Part shown: positions 33,646 through 45,287 of the stretch, one piece after another
Layout: every line of letters starts with the position of its first letter
Position numbering within the stretch: position 1 is the stretch's first letter
Assembly (NCBI GenBank): GCA_030267565.1
Contig: BRXU01000022.1
Span: 1,942,001 to 2,006,000 of the forward strand
Source of the DNA: Pleodorina starrii
Taxonomy: Eukaryota; Chlorophyta; Chlorophyceae; Chlamydomonadales; Volvocaceae
Reading direction: 5' to 3'
DNA length: 64,000 nt
The notes under the pieces: model-generated
What the model saw: only the letters and a program-made list of their open reading frames with translations
Database searches by the model: none
What the model was told of the DNA's origin: nothing
Translations under genes and position numbers: made by a program

Positions 33646-34123
33646 GTGCCTCAGACGACTCCTAAGGGACCTAACGCTGGTAGGAGGATGGAAAAGGCGT
33701 TAATCGAGACCGACAGCCAGCAATAGATACTTGCAATCTCGCAAATGATCAATATATAAATCGACATAAAACACCTATTTGCAACACAACCGGAGACGCT
33801 TACCTTAGCGACACTCTGACGGGCGCAACATTCCTTCCTGCGGGCCGCTCTGGTGCAATACAGCGACCCTGTTGCGTTGTCCCTAGCCGCATGGTGATGA
33901 TAGACAGCAATGCTGGAATGGGCCGCGATAGAAAGGTGCTTCGCGCCGTACACAGTTTTTGTGCCGCACATCCGTTACAATTCAGCCAGTCAGCCTGATA
34001 CCCAGCAGCGTAGAGGTCTTAAAGATGTACACCGAAGTTAGCAGTGAGCTCACTGAGCAACTCTTTTACTTGCAGTTTACCCAACTTGAAACCGACCTTC
34101 CTAGCTGTTTTCAAACAAGCTAA
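33646..34123. promoter_or_regulatory. Divergent promoter region
   Basis: The 478 bases between ArsS (minus) and the next gene (plus). AT-rich about 33715-33790. No specific site recognised. Confidence 0.4.
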
Positions 34124-36642
34124 ATGCTGTCCTGGAAGGACGACGATGATGCATTCGCGAAGCGTAAGTGGCTGCTAGGAATCCCGAAACTCACTGAAGA
34201 GCCCAAGCGCTGTGTACTTCCGAAACGGAGTACATGGACGCTGCGTCAGCAATTAGTCGCCGTTTACCCGAGAAGAACTTTGTTGAATCCAATGCTTTCT
34301 TGCTCATGCTTTGCAGGCTCTCCATTGTCCAAAGCGGGCTCGTTAGCACGGTAGGGCGGGGATGGGCCGGTGACGTCCGCAACCCGTCGGGAATTCACCA
34401 GGGCTGGGATTCACCATGTTCATACACCACGTCACCCCGCTTTGCGAGATATCACAACGCACCTCGCGTTTAATAGCAGCGCACAATCCACGACCTTCTC
34501 GTTAAGACTTACGGAGCGGCGTCCCAAACCTTCAGGCCGGGGAGCTCTTTTGAGGCGCAACGGACCACAACTTCACGCAAGTCTGTGGAGGTGCCGGTCG
34601 CCCTTTTCACGAACAGGTCCGGCGAGCCGACAACCCTGTCGCCAACGAACAGCTTGCAAAAGACCAACAGCCAGCTGCGAGGGCCTGGATATGCAGCTGA
34701 AGGCACCATCGGGTCGGAGGGCTGGTAAGGATTATGTGCTTAGGTCCGCCGTTCATTAAGCATACGGAGCGTTAGGAGCGCGTTGCGAAAACCGTTAAGA
34801 CCTCGGCGAAACCGCAATCTTCTGCGTTTCATTTGGTGTACTTCGCAATTATTTTGCAACCAGAACAAATCGGCTGCCACCATGATGCATGTATGTTGAG
34901 CGAAACGGTGCTCCAGCGTCTCTTAGCCGCCTTAGCGTGGCATCCCCATCCTCCCGCACGGTCTGTCTCAAGGCCGCGCTCCCGGTGCAGTCCCAGAGCT
35001 CTGTGCAGTCCCAATCCAAGTGAACCTTTGTCCTCCCAAGTTCATGTGCACACGTGACACGTGCTGCAAGCATTTTACGCTTTTCCTCTTATTACGGGTA
35101 TCATGATTTAGGCCCTTCAAACCTCGCCGTTTCCCAGCTAATAACGAACTGCGCGGCCGCTGCTGCTGCTCCCTCAGGTGGCACCACATGGACCACAGTC
35201 AGATGAACGAAGCGCCAGTCGATGGCGCAACGGCCACGGGCCAGGCCAAGGCGGGGTTCTGCCTGCCGTACAACCTTACCGGCCAGAAACAGACTCTGTG
35301 GGCAGGTGCGTGGAAAGGGAGAGATATCGGCCCCCCTCTGTGGGCAAGTGCAACATGATGGTGTTTTCGCCATCATAACAGCATAGCAGCGGCCCTCTTC
35401 GGGGCACGGGGCAAAAGGTTCCTCACGCAGGGACCGCATCTATCGATAGCCCTGCGCCACGTTGCTTGTGTTCCGTTGAGGCTCGAAGTAACTGCGATTG
35501 CTTCAGTGGGCTCTACATACTGTAAACCAAGATGTGACTTGCACTGCTTCACTTGACATATGGTACGTGTGGTTGCAGATGAGACACCCGCTGCTGCGGC
35601 GCCCTCGCCAGCCTCGCCAGTTCCTGCCGCTCCCGCTCCCGCAGTGGCCGCAGCCGCTGAAGCTACACCGGCTGCTCCGGCGCCTGCTGCTGCAGCCCCA
35701 GTGGCACCAGCACCAGCCGCCGCCACTGGCGGCGATGGCAGCGCTGTCACCCAACAGAACGCGGCGACCACCGGCTGGTAGGTAGTGGTGGTGGTGGGTG
35801 CCAGTACTTACGTAGGTGCAAGTGCGTTGAAGGCGACTTCAGAAAGTTGAATTTTATTTGTATGCGCCGTCAGGTTCATACCGGGACAGCACACGCTGTA
35901 CTCTGAAACATACAGTGGAGGACTTGTGACCCTGCGCTTCAACTGACCCGTCCCCGTCCCCTCCCCTGGAACCCACATTCATTCAGGTGGGTCCACATGG
36001 ATAATTCGATTCTCAACCAGCCCGCCGAGACGGGGCCGCTTGCGCCCGGGGCCGTGCGCAAGGGCGAGCGCGTCATGGGCGGCGGCTTTACGCCCCAGTT
36101 CAGTGTAGCCGGCGGCAACCGCTACGGCTCCATATTCCCCGAGGAGACGCAGCAGCAGCAGCAGCCTGGTGCGTATCGCAAGTACTGAGGGATGGATGTT
36201 GCGCGAGGGGAGCGTTCCTAAAAAGGAACATCCAGGAGGTTGGATGTACATGTTAACCTTAAACGTTGACGAGTCGGCCGGCCGGCCGTCATCGTTAGAA
36301 GGCAAACACTGCGTTTCCGCTCACGTACGCGGGTACCTCGTAGCCAACAGTAGTGCATGTAGTAATGCACTGGATTCCTGAGTCCTGTTGCGTCCTGCTT
36401 CAGGGCCTAGGAAAGGGCGGCCGAATATTGGGGTACGCACCAGACGCTCCTAGCCCCATGTACCTAGTACCATGCTCACTCCGTCCGTTTCTGTATTCCT
36501 TTCTTCACCGGATATCTCAACAGGCGACGCTCAGGTCCTGGAGCAGAAGGTTGCCAGCTGGACCCCGTTTTGCGGCCCACAGGGCGGCTCGGCGACTGGC
36601 GACGACGACTGGTCCAATTTTGCCTCTGCGCCAAAGGCCTGA
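34124..36642 (+). CDS. Ala/Pro-linker protein with paired W..HMD motifs, unknown
   Basis: Not recognised. Six exons with agreeing phases: 34124-34163, 34317-34350, 35178-35305, 35579-35777, 35987-36168, 36524-36642 (TGA); 233 residues. Exon 1 (MLSWKDDDDAFAK) ends at a consensus donor GTAAGT. The protein has two related blocks, RWHHMDHSQMN (~residue 26) and WWVHMDNSILN (~136). They are separated by an Ala/Pro-rich linker of ~50 residues and followed by a Gly/Phe-rich stretch, a Gln run, a short helix (DAQVLEQKVASW) and an acidic/aromatic end (GDDDWSNFASAPKA). The Asp-Asp-Asp-Trp end resembles short peptide motifs bound by trafficking adaptors, but that is only a resemblance. No membrane span. 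Splice signals are good; the function is open. Confidence 0.62.
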
Positions 36643-37899
36643 AGTCCGCGGGCATGCAAATATGTTTTACAGAAAAAACAGTGAAGCGCAGGGCCCTCAA
36701 CGTCGCGACGTTAGTAATTTTATACTTTAGTAGTTTCTGCAAGGCAGGGGCAGTGATGAGCTCTCGTGCAAGTGATCCACCGTGCCTTCGCCGAAATGAT
36801 GTCCTCACGCCCCCTCCTCCTGAAGCCAGCCACAAGCGAGCGACCGGCGGTTTGTAGGGTCTGCCATATTTTGTTGTTGGCGATTTTCATAGGGCCCTCT
36901 TTTTTGTCCTCTTCATCGTGTTATTTGCGTGTTGCAAGCGACGCGTGACTGACCCGGTCAGTGCGCACCCTCAGTGCTGTGGCAGCGGTACTGGTATTCG
37001 CCCCTGTGTCTCAGCGGTATCACCAGGGGATCTTTTCTATATTATTGAGCGGTGGCGTGTATTTTTCTGCGCATGCCCCTAGCACTAGTAGCATCATTCG
37101 CACCCAGCTGTGCGTGGTTTCCGCCGCGGTGGTGTTAATAATTAATAAGATATCACCACACACGGCGGGCGAGGCGGATGTCGGCGCGGGCGGCACCAAT
37201 AATTAAGGACTTGGGCCATTGGCTGCCCATTGGCCTAGAACGTTGTGCTGGTCGATGTCGTTGTCGCTGTCGTGTGCACCAAATATGAATAAACATCATT
37301 CGGCTACGGCTGAGAAACGGGACAAGGGCCTCGGTGCAGCTTAGTGCAACACCAGGGCACCCCGGCAGGCTTGCATGTTCTGAACCTATTTTGAAATTTG
37401 CCTTTGTTCTTGAGACCAATTGTTCTTGAGAGGTTGTGAGCTGCGGTAGATGCTGTCGGGCAAACTCACAATAAGGGTACGTCGGCGAGCGTTGGACGGT
37501 CAGGCCAGGCGCCCGGCCTGGCTCGTCAGGCTTTCGACCATTAGCTTGCCTGCTGCTACGGGACTGTGCTTAAATCTTGCATCCGTAAGGTGCCTATGGC
37601 GCACTGTAGTCGGAAGCGAAGCCGCTGTATCATCCGCGGCAAGTATGTCGTTTGGGCGCACCTAGCCGGACGAGCGCTAAGGATTTGCGGCACGGTATGC
37701 CTAGGTAATAACTTATTGGCCTAATTGAACTAAGCTGAGCAACGTGTTTCAGGTGGCTCATTCAGAGATGCTGTGTAGGCTGCTGTGATCCTTTGTAGGC
37801 TGCTGCAGGTGCGGTAATCATGTGCGCCATTTGTTGTTCAATGTGGCATTGCGGCGAGACACAGTCCGGCTGCTGGTGGGGCGGGCGGCCGGCACGGCA
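36643..37899. other. Intergenic left of the triplicated block
   Basis: Low GC for the window, with TAATTAATAAG-type AT stretches about 37130-37210. An ATG at 37450 followed by a donor-like GTACGT has no partner exon. Nothing supported. Confidence 0.4.
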
Positions 37900-39782
37900 C
37901 GTCGTGCCTATTGTCTTGTTATGTGCCCATCTCCCACGGGGTATTCATAGCGGCGTCAGCGGGAGTTGCTGCTGGTCGTGGTGCGGCGCGGGTAGCCCAT
38001 GCAGGCGGCTCGCCCGGATGGAGGGATACCTGGACTGATGCTGTGCACAACGCTGGTGTGATGTACGGTGCCTGGTTGGTTGATCTGCGTCTTGAGTATT
38101 CGATGCACCCGTGCATTGCGTCACGGTATTAAGGGATGCCCTCGCAACCGAGACCGCCGATCAACACCGCCACAGAATACCAGCGCGGGACCGCAAGCCG
38201 TCAAGTCTACTTCCGCAGCAGTAACCTGCGGAGCTCTGTCTATTGGTAGCAGGCACAGATGTGGCAGTCCAGGAGACACTGGAAAGGCACGGGACACGTC
38301 GGTACTATGGTATTCTTCAGAGAGGTCTGCAAGCCGCAGTAACGAGAGCGGGCAACGTGTCGTCATTAGATTCAAATTCTCCATGCGGTCAAGCTGCTCC
38401 GCATAGATCCTGCGTTCCGCCAGCCAGTCGGGGAGCTCGTGCTGACCTCGCTCCGCCCGAAACCACCGAAACCACTCGTTCCTGACTTGTACCGCAGCTG
38501 CAAAATGTAGACAACCATGCAATCAATAGCTCATGAGCTTGCACACCAATTCTTCGACAACCATGTTCCTAAACAAGCTGCTGCTACAGTACCGCCACTT
38601 CGGCAGGTCCTGCCCCTTTGGGAGGAGCACCGGGTTTTGGAGCTGACGCCGGAGACCCCCTCCCCAACACCCCCGCCAGGTAGACATCCCGGCCAAGGAC
38701 TGCCCCTCTGCTCCCGTCACTGCCTAACCCGTCGACACTCCCTGCCGTGCAGCAGGTAAGGCCCCCTCAGGGACGCCATGCGCGCGACACATATTGGGCC
38801 TCGATACACAGCGGGCCTCGATGCAGCGCCGCAACGCCTCAATTGCGGGTAGCCTCAAGAGGTGAGCACCGTCTGCTTGAACCCTGGGTCGTTGCCACCC
38901 TCGGCCGCCCAATCACTTGGGTTGTGTGGCTCACCTGCGCCCTTTGCGGGACTTCCCTCTTCCCGGGACACCGCCGCCTCCACTGCCACTGCCACCGCCA
39001 CGCCCCCCAGCTGACAATCCCGCAGATGGCGCCCGGACGCCCACAGCCGCAGCCGCGGCGATCGTGTCAGACACGGAAGTCGCCGGGTCCAAGGTGCTCG
39101 TCCCGCCGGCACCCGCCGCCTCCGCCGTCTCCGCCTCAGCCTCCGCCGTGGTTGCCGCCACCAGCCCTGCCTCTGGCGCCGAGGTCGCCAGCAATAGCAA
39201 GGTATCGTCCCTCTGCACCATAGCGGGCGACGGAGCGGGCGCAACAGCGGTAGCGGGCCCGGCCGCGGATGCCCCTGGCCCGCTGGTGCCCTTGACACCG
39301 CTGGTCCCACCGCTGCCCTCATCGCTGTTGTCTGTGGCAGCGACCTTGGCGGCAGCGGCGGGGCTGCCGTTATTGAGGACGGTGAGGTCGACGGTGCTGC
39401 CCTGCAAGGAAGGCCCCGCACTGCCCTCACCACCCTGGAGGGAGGGAGGCAGGGAGGGAGGGTTCCAGCATCGAGAGTAACGAGTTAGGTCGGGTGTGGG
39501 GCTCCTCGGCAGCGATGTCGGAATGGCGGACGCGAACAGCGAGTGAGCCCCGGGTCATCCCCCTCCGCCCCTCTTATCTATCATCCAGCGACCGTTACCA
39601 GCGCGGCGGCACACGGGGTGCGGGCAAGTGCTTCCCTTGTGGCTGATGCCGGACGGGGCGAATGGAAGCTTTTGTTTGCCGGTTTAAGGGAGCAGCAGCA
39701 GCTAGCTGTTTGCGTGGCCGCAGTACCGGTGCTCGCTCTGCCTGCCAACGACTTGCTACCCATCAACGACTTGCTACTCCTC

Positions 39783-39798
39783 AAACCCTAAACCCTAA
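39783..39798. repeat. Two CCCTAAA telomere-like units
   Basis: AAACCCTAAACCCTAA inside the last transporter intron; repeated at 43477-43492 and 47171-47186. Too short to be a telomere remnant with any confidence. Confidence 0.5.
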
Positions 39799-40773
39799 TC
39801 CCGACTGTACCAACCCAAGTCCAAGCCCCTGCATGCATGAACCCGCTGTCGACCATTGAAATCCGAAAAATATTGATCGTATCTTCATCGTCTGGATGAT
39901 CCAATGGCCCGAGCGGCCGTTTTGGGCAAAGGCCCGTTCGTCCGGCCGCATGAACGAAACGCCGGTCTATCAGCGAGACGAACGAAATTGCCCCCCAAAG
40001 ACTTCGGTCGTCTGGCCAGACTTCAGTTTCCCGTAAACATTGTTGCAGCTCTACCGTACCCAGCACGCGGTTAGGCTTTCGGCTAACTTTCGTTTTGTCA
40101 GCAATCGCACCATACCTCCCCCCGCCCCGGCTCGCCCCGCATCCGCCTCGCACCGCCCCCCTCAGCAACGCCTCGCCCCACACATCCCCTTCCCACCCCG
40201 CCTCACCGCAAGCCGACTGCAGCTTTCGTTCACCTCCTCCCCTCGGCCCGCCTGACCCTACCCACAGATACATCTTTCCACCTCACATTGCAATCCAACG
40301 ACAGACGCAGCCCTAACGCACATACACACACAAATACAAAACCACACAAGCCCACGAGGAGCCCAGCGCCGCACCTGCGCCGCGGATGCCGCCTGGCGGG
40401 CCCACATCTCTGCGTACAGCCCTCCCCTCTCGAGCAGCTCCGCATGTCCCCCCAGCTCCACCACCCGGCCGGTGGCCATGACCACAATGATGTCCGCATC
40501 GGCGATGGTGGACAGCCGGTGCGCCACGATGACGGTGGTGCGCTCGGAGCGCAGATCGGACAGCGCGGACTGCAAAGAGGGGAGCGACGGGCAGGGAGCG
40601 GCGGAACACGTGGATGGGAGAAGGAGTGCTAACGGCCAAACCGCTGAGCAGAATGTGTGTGTATGTGTATGTATATGTGTGCCAGGCGGGGCGTGTGTAG
40701 CTCGGGAGTTCATAACCTCCCGGGGCCGATAATCCCGGCGGTATCCTTGTTCTTGTCGCCGAACCGTTTCGTC

Positions 40774-40774
<1 letters not shown>

Positions 40775-40807
<33 letters not shown>
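40775..40807. repeat. (CAG)11 microsatellite
   Basis: Uninterrupted triplet run in an intron of the minus-strand tail; same length at 44469-44501 and 48163-48195. Confidence 0.95.
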
Positions 40808-40808
<1 letters not shown>

Positions 40809-41593
40809 GCGACACGGTGGAGCTGCGGTGCGCCACAGCACCTGCACTCCCCAGCCGCCAAACACCTCCCCACACAGACGAGGACGCCACACACAGTGAG
40901 TAGCTGCCCGTTGAGGCCCCCCCTCCCCTCCCTTCCCCCGGGTGGGTGGGTGCTACCGGAGAGCCGCGCGCGCCCCCGGACGCCCCTGGTGACGTGTGCC
41001 CGCACTGCCCGCACTGCCCGCACTGCCCGCACTGCACTGCCCTGTCCGCTCCCCACCTGGATCTTCTTCTCGGTGATTGTGTCCAGAGCGGAGGTGGCCT
41101 CATCTGGGAGAGGAAGGCGGGAGGAGGAGGAGGACGAGGAGGAGGCACGGATGAGGGGGTTCCACCCGGGGGGGGGGGCGTGACAAGGGGGTTTTAGGGG
41201 TCATCAAACGGACGGGGCAAGCATGGGGGCGCAGGACTTCGGCAAACTCCCTTCAAACGTGTTTTGGCGCCATCGACCAGCTCCACTATCCAGCACGTGA
41301 TCATGTCATACCGCTACCAAGGCAAGGCAAGGCAAGGCGAGCAAGGGAGCGCCTCTCCAGCAGCCGCGTGCGCAGAGCTGGCTGGCACTGCCCTCGGACG
41401 GCAGGCATGACTTTGAGCACTTGCATGTTTGCTGAACAGACACACCGACACATGCACGCACACGCAGACGCGCGAGGGAAGCTGAGGGGCCGTGGGCGCC
41501 GGGCTCCGTGGCAGAGGCGGGTCGTGCAGCGCAGCGCAGTGCGAGAACGATGAGCCTCGTCTTGCTTTGCAAATGGTGTTGGTCGACCATCAC

Positions 41594-44467
41594 CGTCGTG
41601 CCTATTGTCTTGTTATGTGCCCATCTCCCACGGGGTATTCATAGCGGCGTCAGCGGGAGTTGCTGCTGGTCGTGGTGCGGCGCGGGTAGCCCATGCAGGC
41701 GGCTCGCCCGGATGGAGGGATACCTGGACTGATGCTGTGCACAACGCTGGTGTGATGTACGGTGCCTGGTTGGTTGATCTGCGTCTTGAGTATTCGATGC
41801 ACCCGTGCATTGCGTCACGGTATTAAGGGATGCCCTCGCAACCGAGACCGCCGATCAACACCGCCACAGAATACCAGCGCGGGACCGCAAGCCGTCAAGT
41901 CTACTTCCGCAGCAGTAACCTGCGGAGCTCTGTCTATTGGTAGCAGGCACAGATGTGGCAGTCCAGGAGACACTGGAAAGGCACGGGACACGTCGGTACT
42001 ATGGTATTCTTCAGAGAGGTCTGCAAGCCGCAGTAACGAGAGCGGGCAACGTGTCGTCATTAGATTCAAATTCTCCATGCGGTCAAGCTGCTCCGCATAG
42101 ATCCTGCGTTCCGCCAGCCAGTCGGGGAGCTCGTGCTGACCTCGCTCCGCCCGAAACCACCGAAACCACTCGTTCCTGACTTGTACCGCAGCTGCAAAAT
42201 GTAGACAACCATGCAATCAATAGCTCATGAGCTTGCACACCAATTCTTCGACAACCATGTTCCTAAACAAGCTGCTGCTACAGTACCGCCACTTCGGCAG
42301 GTCCTGCCCCTTTGGGAGGAGCACCGGGTTTTGGAGCTGACGCCGGAGACCCCCTCCCCAACACCCCCGCCAGGTAGACATCCCGGCCAAGGACTGCCCC
42401 TCTGCTCCCGTCACTGCCTAACCCGTCGACACTCCCTGCCGTGCAGCAGGTAAGGCCCCCTCAGGGACGCCATGCGCGCGACACATATTGGGCCTCGATA
42501 CACAGCGGGCCTCGATGCAGCGCCGCAACGCCTCAATTGCGGGTAGCCTCAAGAGGTGAGCACCGTCTGCTTGAACCCTGGGTCGTTGCCACCCTCGGCC
42601 GCCCAATCACTTGGGTTGTGTGGCTCACCTGCGCCCTTTGCGGGACTTCCCTCTTCCCGGGACACCGCCGCCTCCACTGCCACTGCCACCGCCACGCCCC
42701 CCAGCTGACAATCCCGCAGATGGCGCCCGGACGCCCACAGCCGCAGCCGCGGCGATCGTGTCAGACACGGAAGTCGCCGGGTCCAAGGTGCTCGTCCCGC
42801 CGGCACCCGCCGCCTCCGCCGTCTCCGCCTCAGCCTCCGCCGTGGTTGCCGCCACCAGCCCTGCCTCTGGCGCCGAGGTCGCCAGCAATAGCAAGGTATC
42901 GTCCCTCTGCACCATAGCGGGCGACGGAGCGGGCGCAACAGCGGTAGCGGGCCCGGCCGCGGATGCCCCTGGCCCGCTGGTGCCCTTGACACCGCTGGTC
43001 CCACCGCTGCCCTCATCGCTGTTGTCTGTGGCAGCGACCTTGGCGGCAGCGGCGGGGCTGCCGTTATTGAGGACGGTGAGGTCGACGGTGCTGCCCTGCA
43101 AGGAAGGCCCCGCACTGCCCTCACCACCCTGGAGGGAGGGAGGCAGGGAGGGAGGGTTCCAGCATCGAGAGTAACGAGTTAGGTCGGGTGTGGGGCTCCT
43201 CGGCAGCGATGTCGGAATGGCGGACGCGAACAGCGAGTGAGCCCCGGGTCATCCCCCTCCGCCCCTCTTATCTATCATCCAGCGACCGTTACCAGCGCGG
43301 CGGCACACGGGGTGCGGGCAAGTGCTTCCCTTGTGGCTGATGCCGGACGGGGCGAATGGAAGCTTTTGTTTGCCGGTTTAAGGGAGCAGCAGCAGCTAGC
43401 TGTTTGCGTGGCCGCAGTACCGGTGCTCGCTCTGCCTGCCAACGACTTGCTACCCATCAACGACTTGCTACTCCTCAAACCCTAAACCCTAATCCCGACT
43501 GTACCAACCCAAGTCCAAGCCCCTGCATGCATGAACCCGCTGTCGACCATTGAAATCCGAAAAATATTGATCGTATCTTCATCGTCTGGATGATCCAATG
43601 GCCCGAGCGGCCGTTTTGGGCAAAGGCCCGTTCGTCCGGCCGCATGAACGAAACGCCGGTCTATCAGCGAGACGAACGAAATTGCCCCCCAAAGACTTCG
43701 GTCGTCTGGCCAGACTTCAGTTTCCCGTAAACATTGTTGCAGCTCTACCGTACCCAGCACGCGGTTAGGCTTTCGGCTAACTTTCGTTTTGTCAGCAATC
43801 GCACCATACCTCCCCCCGCCCCGGCTCGCCCCGCATCCGCCTCGCACCGCCCCCCTCAGCAACGCCTCGCCCCACACATCCCCTTCCCACCCCGCCTCAC
43901 CGCAAGCCGACTGCAGCTTTCGTTCACCTCCTCCCCTCGGCCCGCCTGACCCTACCCACAGATACATCTTTCCACCTCACATTGCAATCCAACGACAGAC
44001 GCAGCCCTAACGCACATACACACACAAATACAAAACCACACAAGCCCACGAGGAGCCCAGCGCCGCACCTGCGCCGCGGATGCCGCCTGGCGGGCCCACA
44101 TCTCTGCGTACAGCCCTCCCCTCTCGAGCAGCTCCGCATGTCCCCCCAGCTCCACCACCCGGCCGGTGGCCATGACCACAATGATGTCCGCATCGGCGAT
44201 GGTGGACAGCCGGTGCGCCACGATGACGGTGGTGCGCTCGGAGCGCAGATCGGACAGCGCGGACTGCAAAGAGGGGAGCGACGGGCAGGGAGCGGCGGAA
44301 CACGTGGATGGGAGAAGGAGTGCTAACGGCCAAACCGCTGAGCAGAATGTGTGTGTATGTGTATGTATATGTGTGCCAGGCGGGGCGTGTGTAGCTCGGG
44401 AGTTCATAACCTCCCGGGGCCGATAATCCCGGCGGTATCCTTGTTCTTGTCGCCGAACCGTTTCGTC

Positions 44468-44502
<35 letters not shown>

Positions 44503-45287
44503 GCGACACGGTGGAGCTGCGGTGCGCCACAGCACCTGCACTCCCCAGCCGCCAAACACCTCCCCACACAGACGAGGACGCCACACACAGTGAGTAGCTG
44601 CCCGTTGAGGCCCCCCCTCCCCTCCCTTCCCCCGGGTGGGTGGGTGCTACCGGAGAGCCGCGCGCGCCCCCGGACGCCCCTGGTGACGTGTGCCCGCACT
44701 GCCCGCACTGCCCGCACTGCCCGCACTGCACTGCCCTGTCCGCTCCCCACCTGGATCTTCTTCTCGGTGATTGTGTCCAGAGCGGAGGTGGCCTCATCTG
44801 GGAGAGGAAGGCGGGAGGAGGAGGAGGACGAGGAGGAGGCACGGATGAGGGGGTTCCACCCGGGGGGGGGGGCGTGACAAGGGGGTTTTAGGGGTCATCA
44901 AACGGACGGGGCAAGCATGGGGGCGCAGGACTTCGGCAAACTCCCTTCAAACGTGTTTTGGCGCCATCGACCAGCTCCACTATCCAGCACGTGATCATGT
45001 CATACCGCTACCAAGGCAAGGCAAGGCAAGGCGAGCAAGGGAGCGCCTCTCCAGCAGCCGCGTGCGCAGAGCTGGCTGGCACTGCCCTCGGACGGCAGGC
45101 ATGACTTTGAGCACTTGCATGTTTGCTGAACAGACACACCGACACATGCACGCACACGCAGACGCGCGAGGGAAGCTGAGGGGCCGTGGGCGCCGGGCTC
45201 CGTGGCAGAGGCGGGTCGTGCAGCGCAGCGCAGTGCGAGAACGATGAGCCTCGTCTTGCTTTGCAAATGGTGTTGGTCGACCATCAC
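41594..45287. repeat. 3694-bp tandem repeat, copy 2
   Basis: Apparently identical to copy 1 over its whole length, by eye and by the identical open frames at +3694. Confidence 0.95.
42625..44797 (-). pseudogene. Orphan transporter tail, copy 2
   Basis: Same three exon copies at 44797-44751, 44263-44069 and 43095-42625. Identical to copy 1. Could be reached only by transcription running through copy 3. Confidence 0.85.

Larger units (their letters stand above)
38931..41103 (-). pseudogene. Orphan transporter tail, copy 1
   Basis: Exon copies 41103-41057 (Walker B end and D-loop: [13 protein letters not shown]), 40569-40375 (H-loop VAHRLST and end of the nucleotide-binding domain) and 39401-38931 (low-complexity tail). 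There is no promoter or upstream exon of its own. On its own it encodes less than a third of an ATPase domain, without Walker A or signature. Confidence 0.85.
37900..41593. repeat. 3694-bp tandem repeat, copy 1
   Basis: First of three head-to-tail copies (offset exactly 3694 to copy 2). Each unit carries, on the minus strand, the last three exons of the HMT1-like transporter, their introns and about 1 kb of 3' flank. The left junction is at CGTCGTGCC; the flank to its left is unique. In the 3' flank a minus-strand frame (38522-38121, containing VRNEWFRWFRAERGQ) behind an acceptor CATTTTGCAG looks partly coding but has no partner exons. Confidence 0.95.

Noticed and set aside
38517..38759. Plus-strand ORF starting MQSIAHELAHQFF, resembling a zinc-peptidase HExxH motif (repeated in each unit)
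   Set aside because: No other peptidase features, no partner exons, and it is opposite other coding-like sequence; HExxH arises easily by chance.
39783..39798. Interstitial telomere
   Set aside because: Only two CCCTAAA units, and within an intron; too short to infer a chromosome-end event.
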